Shown in pieces: positions 38,795-48,871 of a stretch of 64,000 nucleotides of DNA. Position numbers and translations under genes: made by a program. How positions within the stretch are numbered: the first letter of the stretch is position 1; every line of letters begins with the position of its first letter. This DNA comes from Brevipalpus yothersi (lineage: Eukaryota > Arthropoda > Arachnida > Trombidiformes > Tenuipalpidae): assembly GCA_003956705.1 (NCBI GenBank), contig QZCP01000357.1, forward strand, positions 1-64,000. Reading direction: 5' to 3'. A model generated the notes under the pieces. That model worked only from the letters and a program-made list of their open reading frames with translations. It was not told the DNA's origin and searched no databases.

Positions 38795-40419
38795 TTAAAA
38801 GAATTTAATATAGAAAATATACATTATGATGAATAGAGTATATGATACAGGGAAAATTTTTCTTGAAACAATATCGACACGATTTTGATTCCTTGACTGT
38901 GAGCTTAGCAGCTTTTGAACCAGAATTTTAGCCCAATTTGGATTGAGCTCTTCACTCCGCCTAGTTGTTACGCTCAAACCATTCATCTTCACTGGATTGT
39001 CTTGCTGATTACATGGGATAACACACATACTTCCATCTGGATTCATTTGAGCACTCAATCGTGTGGTTGTCATCGTATTCATCCGTTGATACAAACTTTG
39101 GGTTGAATTTTGAGCGATTTTGTGAAAGTGAAGCATGGCGAAAGCAAATTCGATCAAAGCAAGAAAAACAAATGTGATGCAACCAATGTACCAAATGTTA
39201 AGGGCTACCACGTAAGATGCATTGATTTCACCACTAGTTTGAATTTCTTGAGTAATTAAGCCTAATAAGGAGGTTACTACGATTGCTATTCTCGCTGGAT
39301 AAGAGTCTGTTGGAATCCAAAAGCCAACAAAAGACATCAGCACTACTAACGAGCTTGGAATATATTTTTTGATCAAAAAATGACCTATCCGCCTGGTCAA
39401 TACTATGCCTGCTCTTATGCACGAAAAATTTCCTAAGAATGAGAGAAAGAGTTCTTTCAATCGCGTCATACTCTAATTGAATTCAATCACTTACCAATAT
39501 CGTAAGTTCGACTACAATCACTCAATTCTCCAGAGGTCACATCGTACTGTATAGTGGTTATGTGATCAACGATAGTAACTCCTTTCCATTGCAGATGGAC
39601 TACATCCTTGGTGTTAGATACTGAAAGAATACAGAAAAAAAGATGTTAACTCAAAGGTACCAGCAAGTTATCTACGCAGTTTCTTACATGATTGAATATC
39701 GAAATTACACCGCTGAACATCATGAGGGTATCGTTGAAACTGCATTTTACAGATGAAAGTGACCGAAATCCTGGAAGGGACATGTGTTTTCTTTCATCAA
39801 ATCCAATCAGTACCACAGATTGTGAGTACTTACCTTGCTCCCATGAAAACTTCACCATCTCGATTGATGATATAGTAAAGGGCGGGAAAAACTATATCCG
39901 AAACTTCACCCGAAATGGCTTGTTTGAAGAAGGTGTCTGGAACCCAAATTCTATCGTTCCAATCTCTATCAAGAACAACTCTATCCTCCGTTCGATTAAC
40001 GAAACGTTTATCAGTCCAGTGTTGATGATAAAAAAGATCCATGGTAAATGTCTGAGGTAAAAGTCATAAAATTAGATGACTGAGTATTGAAAGAGTTTGA
40101 AACAAACTACTTTGATCAGATTTTTGTGTTTTACTCACCAAATCGGTCTCTTTAACAGCTCTGACATTCAAAACGCTTAGTTTGATTTCAACATTTACAG
40201 GATCTAGGGAACAAACTTTTGGTATATATTCCATGATATTGAATTTGATCAAAACTTACCTGAAGACAGTTCTTTAACGGCTTTATTTGGTGGAACAAGT
40301 CGATCGTAATCCTCGGGTAAAACTTTTTCGGTAGCCGTACTTTTTTTACAATCAGCAATGTGAGGAAAAAGAATGATGAGAATAAGAAAAGTTGAAAAAA
40401 TTTCGATTCCTGAAAGCAT
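38795..40419 (-). CDS. Cys-loop ligand-gated ion channel subunit, anion-type
   Basis: Six exons: 40419-40260, 40203-40139, 40051-39834, 39770-39688, 39620-39495 and 39432-38795; 429 aa, a full-length subunit. Pentameric receptors of this family gate ion flux on ligand binding. Seen: signal peptide (FSTFLILIILFPHIADC), LPEDYDRLVPP lead, beta-sandwich blocks DRIWVPDTFFKQA, the Cys-loop C155 to C169 with 13 residues between (CKMQFQRYPHDVQRC), and four hydrophobic spans. M2 begins PTDSYPARIAIVVTSLLGLI: the PAR triplet before M2 is typical of anion-selective members. M1 and M3 resemble the arthropod pHCl/SsCl-like subgroup more than GluCl or GABA subunits, but assignment is tentative. The M3-M4 loop is short, about 90 residues. 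Confidence 0.88.
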
Positions 40420-41414
40420 TTTTGATCCACTGATCAGTGACCAAGGCTCAGGATGATTTGACTCCCAGTTCTATGAGACTGACTCTTTACCTCAGATTCA
40501 CAAGTAAGATACAAAGTAGAGTATTTCCAGAAATGAGTATAAACGATTGGAAACAATTGATCATATCTTCTAGATATTTCGAATCACTGATCAAAGTAAT
40601 TGGATAAGACTAATTCGAACTCCCAGTTGAATAATCACCGATAGACAATAGGATTACAGATATAGAGATGTATTAAGTATCATGAAGTTGGCACCATTCT
40701 TAACTCATTTGCCTACTAATTCTATGCACAGTCCACATTATCTGTCGATGTTACTCATGGATAAATGTTTATATATAAATTTCCATTACTTATTCGAAGA
40801 GTGAATCATCGAGAAATGATAGTGAAGAGATGGTTTATAAGGGTCTATCAGTTAGATTCCTTCCTGATGACAGTAAACGTTAGACTTATTTCATTAACGA
40901 CATTGATTTGAATGGTTTTCTCCGTAAACCGTAGTCTTGAGTAATTTTTTTCATTGAATTCATTCATTCATTTATTCATTCGTTGGAATATGTCTCTCGT
41001 AAGTCAACTCGTGAAAAGGATATCAAACCCTCATTGGAAATTCTACTCACCTCATGGAAACGATCTTGATGATGCATTAATTACATTTTCCTGATATTGT
41101 GTTCCATGAAGTGGCTCATCTCTCGAAATTTCTCATCATAGACTGGAAGGTCAATGCGTCAGTGCCTAGCTTGAAGTTGCCAACTTGAAACTTGAGATTA
41201 GCCTACATCTTCATGCATCGAGCTCATGCTCGCGTGTGATGGTGATGAAATTTGTTGTCATTCTTATTGAAATTTTTTCATGGAATGATCGAATGATCAA
41301 AACGAAATAACAAGTTATGAAGAAATGTTTGCCCTATTGATGCTGTGTAAAATGAACATGGAATAAATCTCATTTATTTGTGACAATATGTATATGTTAT
41401 ATCATATAAAAACA
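40420..41414. other. Intergenic region upstream of the channel gene
   Basis: No exon recognised. On the minus strand AATAAA at 41378-41373, 37 nt past the ZIP13 stop, is the likely ZIP13 poly(A) signal. Confidence 0.5.
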
Positions 41415-44400
41415 TCATATGAATGGAATAAAAGTTAAATCTTCAATCTTATTTACTAGGCCCATGATTATCACACCAGATGCTATACACAAAAGCTGCT
41501 TAATCGATTCACGAGGATTCTCTTCCGCTTGCAGATCAGGCAAGATGCTGCTCATTGCAATGTAAAGGAAACAGCCAGCTGAGTAAGGAAGAATCCACGC
41601 AGTGCATGATCCAAGGGAATCAGTTGACTCAGCAATTAGAGCGACTAGAGCACCGATCATGGCTACAGTTGCTGTCACTATTTGTGCTTGGACTGCTCTC
41701 CATTTTGAGAAACCAGATTTCATCAATATAGCAAAGTCACCAAATTCATGGGGCACTTCATGAATAACAATGGCCAGTGTTGTAAGAACACCAATCTGGT
41801 AATGTGATGAGAAGAAAAGAAAAGAAAAGAAAAGATCAATCATTCTGTGTAGTTTATGGTAATAAAATAACTGGGAGTTTGAGTAAAGCCAATTTTGAGA
41901 AGAATACAAAAGTTTATACCTTCACACCAGCTAAAAAACTAGCAGCAATAGCGAGACCATGAGTGAAATTATCAACACTATTCGCAAAAAGGCTAAGATA
42001 TCCAGTCACAGCAGAACCACTCTCAGATGATACATCCATGTGTGGAGTTTGATCTTTGGTTTGAACAGAATTTTTACCATTACTATCAAGAGAACCATTC
42101 TTTTCCATCTCAAGGGAGGGAAAACTATCTTCTTTCTAAAGAAATAAAGGGAAAAGAGAATTGTATTAGACATAAGTAAGTTGAAATTTTGTTCACTCTA
42201 CTTCTAGTTCTAGTTCGAAAAATTCTAACAAATTTCTCATTATTGAATATCTTTATTGGAAGAAGTTCAATTATGATAGCTTCAAGTTCAATGGTCAAAT
42301 CCCATGACGAACCTTTAGCATTCAAGAAGTTTTTGTGAGACGTACCTTATTATAATTCATCACAGTAGAAGTAAATATAATTTCTATAGCTACAAATGTC
42401 GATATACCACTGACAACCCAAAATCCTAGGGCCATATGCATATCATGCGATGAACCAGTGGTGGAACGACTAACATAGTGCCATGCCTCTGGTAAGAGAT
42501 GAAGGAACACGTCACCCAACAGGCCACCAACAGAAAAGCTGAGCATTAATTTTAGGGTTTTGCCAGATTCTGTAAAAAATTATAGAGATCATAAGATTCC
42601 ATGATATTCTTTGAACAGCAAATTTTTCATTCAAAGAATAATAGCATTCTTTGAACGTTGGAAGTGAATGTTTAGTCTGTTTATTCAATTGATTCTGGAG
42701 TGAAAGCTTCCCTCTCAGATTCTAGATTGATCTGAAGGAAAAATTGATATTTTGAAAATTCAGCTTCGTGGTAATTAAAGGAAAATTCCTAAGACACTGT
42801 TAAAAATCTAAGGAAGGCTAAGGAATCTTTCAAAAGGATAATTTCTTGAATTCTGAGTTCTTGGAAGCTAAATTTGAGTTCTGTATGACTTTATCTTCAA
42901 AAATCTCAAAGAAGCACAATCTAAAAGCTTCAGATTCTATATAAATGGTTCTAAATTGAATCAATCTATACTTGTGGAGCTCTAATCATGGTCTGATCAT
43001 CAGACCATAAGAGAGTGAAAGCTTGTATTCTCTAGATTCTCTAGATTAGTAAAAAAGAATTGAGAATGATGAGCTTCATCAAGTAGTGGATGAAATTCAA
43101 ATCGAGTCTCGATTTGGTACAGTGATTTTAGATCGCTGGTCATTGAAGGAGAAAATCAGTAGAAAAAAATGACACAGAAAGCGTAATCAAAACAACTCAA
43201 AACACGAAAAATGAGAGTCCAATACATGCCTCTCAGTTCTGATTCGAGTTTCACTCAATTTTTCGATTCTCATAAAAGTCTACTTCAAGCACAACCACAG
43301 TTCACCTGAGAGGCTTGAAGTTTCAAGTTTCTTTTCAAGATGATCCATGGAAAGGGGTTCAACAATGAACACTTGTCTAGAATATTGGGGCCTAAGCTAG
43401 GAAGAGGTTGAAATCAAGAGCTCTCCTATTGTTTATATTTAATCTGAAGCATCAAAGATAAGAGGTGCTCTGGAAAGATACATCCTTGAGTTAAGGATTT
43501 TCTAAAAACAAAAGAAAGGCGCTCAATATTATCGAAAAACACAAAGGATATACTTTTTCTGGACGAATTTCGATCTGATTAATCATGATGTAACAAAGTG
43601 AATATTGATCAGGAAGAAAGGAGTTGATTAAGTAGCTCATTTTTGTTATGGCATGAAAGGGTGAATAGGAGACAAGCTTTAGAAATGATGGTGATCACAG
43701 GGATCAAAAGTCAGACTGTTTTGGAAAATTCCGAATTATCACACTTTCATTGTATTCAATGTGAGGAGAAGGATCAACAAGAAGCGATCGACAAAAAATG
43801 ACAATGATCTGAATGAAGCTCAAATTTTACAATCACTTGATTCCCATTGAATACTTTAGATTGAGAACGCTTCATCGATGCAGCCGTTCAAATTCAATAT
43901 GAAGTCATCAAATCATAGGAATGAAAAGTGATCGCCATTCTTTCGCAACGAAATAATTTGAGAATAACTTGACACAAGAGTAAGAGAAAGAGAGAGAGAG
44001 AGAGAGAGGACTAATTGGAAATTTGAAAAAAACAAGTGTTTCGAATAAGAATGCCCAAATGTTTCAGCCTACAGAATACAGCCTGATAATAGTAGTAGTG
44101 GAAGAATAATTCAACAGAACAAATTATAATGGAATAGAGAGCCTGATAAGGTTGAGTAAAGAGGTGTAAAAAAGTGGCCGCAATAGTTTCGATGTTTAGA
44201 ATCAAAATAAGAGTGTGTATAGCTGATTGGATAGTGTATAATGGAGGAAATGGTAGAGATAGAAGACGATTCTTCGAAAACATGTAGAAAAGTAAGTTGA
44301 CACATAAGATGTGGTCTTGAGAGGTAAAAGGAGGGACGAATAGAGGGTGGGCCAAAGGATTGAAATTGATTGTGTGAGTAGGGTGATCATTTGCATCCGA

Positions 44401-47400
44401 TTAGAAGGGAGACCAATAGGTGATTCTCTCTCGATTTTCACTCATCCGATTCAAAGCGTCCTCGAATATAAAGTCATGTCACCCCTGAATAGTCCAATTT
44501 TTGTCAGTCAGATCGGTGAGAGCAGCTTCAAGTAGAACTGCTCCAAAAAGTACACTTGAATATATATATTAACCACTTCAATTTATATTGATCATTATCA
44601 TGAAAGTGCCAACATCTTTCATATTATTTGTAGTGCAAATATGTTTGTTGTCCTGTGCAGCTAGCTCAGTGATACCAGCTACAAGGATTGAATTTCTCAC
44701 TGATAGTAGTTTAAATGATTTGTTGGCATCCGAATCGCGTCCCAAGCCAAAGAATCATCATTACGAAGAACTGCATGATGACGATCGTGATTCCGGTGAT
44801 CGAGTGTGGGATACATGGTCAGGTGGAAAAGAAGAATGGAATGGTGACCAGCGAGGTAAACGTCGTCGAACCAAGCAGAATCAAGTATGGAACATGGAGA
44901 AACGTCTCCGATTGGGAGATAGTGATGATGAGAAGGAATATCGGAGAAAAAAATTGGGTAGATTTGAGCTGGAAAATGGTGAAAGATTCAGACAAGTGGC
45001 TGATAAAGGACGTTCTAGGGAGAGAAAGTGGTATTGGGATGGAGATGATGATGAGAATGATGAAAAAGGAACAAAAGTAGCTGATGGAAAGAAACCTGGT
45101 GAAGTGAAAAAAAGGAGACATCGAATTCATGAATATCATCACAAAAGACGAAAGAATTTCAATCATATTCATCGAGCACACCATGACCATGATGATACAG
45201 GCCGTAATCAAGATGATGTCAATCGAAATCGACGAGGTAAGCAACAAATCAAATTTTTGACTGATGTTTCCCTCAAAAAATAGCAGAAAAATCGTGAGGA
45301 TTGAAAGGGTTGAAACTTTTGAAAAATTTGTGGGGAAAACATTGTAAATGGAATGACTACCTGGTAGATGGTAGATTGTGAAGCTATAAAATGGACATCA
45401 TATTCTCCAAAAAAGCTATTTTCTGTAAATGATCGATTACGATGATTGAAAATCGATAAGGATTTAAATTAATCTATCAGTTTGACTCTTGCATAAGGGC
45501 CATTGAAAAGATTGCAAACAAGTTGAGCTCAAATCGGATTAGCCATGTGTGCAATTACAACTCTCATATTCTATTTGAAGTCCAAAAATTTCATTGATTT
45601 TATTGATTATACAATCTGATCTGGGCTCCAAGTATTGCAACATTTCAAGTGACAACTTTGACACTGTCACATGAATGGTTGTAAAACAGCATGCAATTTT
45701 TCAAGCTGAGTTTTCCAACCCCTCTGATGATAGGTGTTAAGTGCTAATGAGATATAGAAGGTGGGAAAAACAATAAGAGGGGAGAGGATGAATTTTTGAA
45801 TATAAATGAAGTTACAAATTTTCTTTCCTGATTTAGGAGATCACTATCGACGAATTCACCACAGAATTTGGGGAGATCCAGATGGAAAAAGGCCGGCAAG
45901 AAAGGGTAAACTTCGTCGAAAGCAATCAACACCTTCCCCTCATCACGATAATCATCATCATGATGATTCTGTTGGACGCGGTAGACGGCGAACCGAAAAG
46001 CGTGGCGATGAAAGAGGATGGGATTGAATAATTCAATATTCATTTTAAAGAAAAAAAAGAAGGAGTTGAAAAAATTCATGCTCAAATATCGTGGTCAACA
46101 TTTCATTCAATTGTTTTTTTTTCATTCTTGATAATCGAATCATCTTCATGCAGAGTACATCTTGGTACATGTATACGCCACACTTCAACATTGAATTCTA
46201 AATTTTTGCATCTCAAGAGGACCGATCCAGGTACGATAATTCACCTCTGATTCATCAAACAGAGTGAGGTTCAAAGAGGGAGGAAGGAAGACTGTTTTCT
46301 GTATCGAAAACTTCCGATTCAATTGTTCGAGTATAATAATTATTAATCAGTATGACTTGCTGAGTGAGAGCGGAACAAGAGTAATGTAATTTCAATTTTA
46401 AGTTCGAGTGGAGACATTGAGTTAAGGATTGAGTGAAGAGTGGGGAATAAATTTTCTCTCCAGAAAGCCATTTAAATCAATGTCCCGCCAATAAAATATC
46501 TTTTTCAGATAGTTTTATTAGGAAGTGATGAATAAAACACAACAGTTATGTGTGCGTGAAGATGAGCAGTGGCTTGTTAATGGGAAGGGAAAAATTGATG
46601 CCTTGATAAGATAAGAATTGATTTGCTATAAATGATGATGATTACATAATCAGAATTAATCTAGATTCAGTGGAAATCTTGAAAAATTGACAACAACAAA
46701 ACAAGACACAATAGCCAATGGAAAGCATAACTAAAAAAGAGGCTGATTCATCCAACAATGTAAGTGATAAAGCGTAACAACAGTCATAATAGAATGTTTG
46801 ATGCAGATGAGTTGTGTAAGTTTCTCTCTCCCACCAAGATAGTTAAGCATCACATGGCTAGGAGCGGATGATAATGATGATAAAGAGGTGGCAAAGAATT
46901 TGTCAAGTACAGAGAGTGTGTAGACGAGAAAAATGTAATTGAATTCGGAATCTCGGTCTGATGGCTACAAATCATGGACAAATCTTTCAAACGAATAACA
47001 AGAGAGTGTATCAGAATGAGGATGTTGAGGATGTCTGCTAAACTAACTGGCTGTTGTGATCATCATCTCACAGCATCTTTTCTCTCTCTCTTCCTCTTCT
47101 TTCTCAGTTCAGTTTAGTAGAAGAAGAGGAAGATGAAGGGAGAACTGAGATGATGATGAGTTCGACCTCAATCAGGCATTGGATGAAGATCATGTTGATC
47201 TAAGAGTCAGTCAAGAGAGGAGAAAAAGAACACGTTTTCAAAACTGTTCTAAATTTAGAGTTGATAGCAAAATAAGCTGATGTTTAGTGTATACAAGTGT
47301 GTAGTATGTAGTGAAAATTGTGTTTTAACAACATTTTCGACAAAAATTCTCATTCCACTTACTTTGGGCATCTTTTGATATGAATGATACAAACATTATC

Positions 47401-47615
47401 GGTACTAGACCGATGAGTCCAATTGCAGCCGCGGCGGTCAGAGACATGAGCCATATATGATAGCCGCCAGCTTGACTAGCGGTACTCTGTAATAACATAA
47501 TGATGATGATCAAAATCAAAAATTGAAGTGATACACATATACAAGAACAATCAGAATGAATGAATTGATAGAATTCTTACCATTTTTGAATCTCTTTGTC
47601 CGCTCACAGTATCGG
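41415..47615 (-). CDS. SLC39A13: ZIP13/SLC39A13-type zinc transporter
   Basis: Exons 47615-47581, 47486-47363, 42569-42346, 42135-41920 and 41795-41415. If translation starts at the ATG that ends the first of these (47583-47581), the protein is 315 aa. ZIP13/Zip99C proteins move metal ions across secretory-pathway membranes. Seen: a first membrane span (AAAAIGLIGLVPIMFVSFI), LSFSVGGLLGDVFLHLLPEA (LIV-1 family TM2), FANSVDNFTHGLAIAASFLA (TM4, metal-site HxxxD-type residues), and the LIV-1 signature HEVPHEFGDFAIL in TM5, then three further spans. It lacks the long His-rich loops of ZIP7. The first listed exon is open in phase further 5', so an upstream exon adding a signal sequence may be missing. 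The 4.8-kb intron between 47362 and 42570 holds a gene on the opposite strand. Confidence 0.88.
43990..44008. repeat. Short (GA)n array
   Basis: About nine units inside the ZIP13 intron. Confidence 0.9.
44600..46027 (+). CDS. Secreted His/Asp/Arg-rich protein nested in a ZIP13 intron
   Basis: Two exons, 44600-45236 and 45837-46027, joined in phase 1 (CGACGAG|GTAAGC ... GATTTAG|GAGATC); 275 aa. No family recognised. A clear signal peptide (MKVPTSFILFVVQICLLSC then AASS) precedes an extremely charged mature chain. It has acidic runs (DGDDDENDE), basic runs (KKRRHRIHEYHHKRRKN), His/Asp clusters (HRAHHDHDD, HHDNHHHDD) and several dibasic sites. No cysteine follows the signal peptide. His/Asp clustering suggests metal or mineral binding; the dibasic sites would also permit precursor processing. 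Both are inference. The gene lies antisense within the long intron of the ZIP13 transporter. Without the second exon, the frame ends soon after the splice donor in a non-matching tail. Confidence 0.7.
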
Positions 47616-48633
47616 CTAAAAGAAGTAGAACTTAAACAATAAAACAACAAAATGATGGAGAAAAATTTTCGACAATATGATTAAAGTGACACTTCATGTC
47701 ACTGGCAATCGGTTGGTTGATCTGGATTGTGAGTAAAGAAGCTGAATGATGATGAAAGCTGGCAAGTGATTAGGATTGCAGAGATCAACCAATTTTACTG
47801 CTATCGAGATGTGATGCATTGGCTTTTCGAGTGGAGTTGAGATGAAGAAGAGGAAGAATAATAACTAGAATAACTTGCGCCGAGTGTTGCAAAAGACCAT
47901 ACACAAGAGATGTGAGTTTTTGTGACTACACACAGGTAAAAGAGAGAGATAGAAGAAGAAGAAGAAAATATCAGTAGATGGAGAAATGATGAGACTGATC
48001 AAGTGAATACATGTATATCACACACAACAGCCATAAGCACTTGAACGTAACCATCATCAACGAGCTGATGATGATTTAACGGAGTTGATTGTGATCTAAA
48101 AAAAATCTGCTCTTTTTTTCTGATCGACCTCTCTCAGGTGGCGTCATCTAATGCACCATATCGATCTGTTGTGAGCGGGAAAAAATACCGAAAAACATGT
48201 AAATTAATGAATAAAATCATATGACCCAGTGAGAAATGTTCACCACAATTAATCATGATAAAAAATTCATGTAAAGTAATCTTCAGTGTGAAAAAAATAT
48301 TCATCTCTGTAACTTTTTTGCTTTGCAAAATACGTTTTCGTGAATTTTCAATTTCCACCGCCAGATGACATGACAATAGAAAAGGACTTTATTTTCGGTT
48401 CTGCTGTGTTCTAATATCGAGTTCTAAATGTCTTGACATTCGAGTGAAGGAACCGAAATATTGAACCTTGTTTTTTTTCTACTTTTACTTATGGACGTGA
48501 GATGGAAAAAAGTCATGTAAAAGGCACCAATATTGTATATACAGTTTGATTTATGATTGTATGACTGTATTGGCTTTTTCTTTTCACTTTGATGTGTGTG
48601 TAATTCAATGGCAATAGGAAGTTTAATTATAAT
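47616..48633. other. Spacer between ZIP13 and the retrotransposon
   Basis: Should contain the ZIP13 promoter and perhaps an unrecognised first exon. AT-rich, with short GA runs near 47941-47968; nothing else supported. Confidence 0.45.
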
Positions 48634-48698
48634 TCGATCGTACAATCGGTGGGGGGCGGGGGAGTAGGGGTGGTCAGCAGCACTTAGAGGCTATGGCT

Positions 48699-48720
48699 GG
48701 ACCCTTGCAAGGATCTGTCC
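48699..48720 (-). other. Palindromic stem-loop in the retrotransposon 3' UTR
   Basis: The segment contains the perfect 10-bp palindrome CCTTGCAAGG flanked by GGAC and GTCC arms. It lies about 70 nt from the element's 3' end, where reverse transcriptases of this class often recognise RNA structure (family knowledge; function here inferred). Confidence 0.45.
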
Positions 48721-48871
48721 AAGTCGCCTCTTCGTTCTACGAGTAGAAAAGCTGCGAACCAGTGGGATAAGAGAGATTATTAAAAAATTGGGGGTATAAT
48801 TAAGATATGAAGGTGTCCAGATGGTACATATGAGGTGTGTCAGCTGACATTGGGGGCACTTTTTTGGATCA

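Noticed and set aside
44715..45247. Overlapping alternative-frame and antisense ORFs of 121 and 142 codons within the nested secreted gene
   Set aside because: Only the 44600 frame has a signal peptide and in-phase splice sites; the others follow from purine-rich codon composition.
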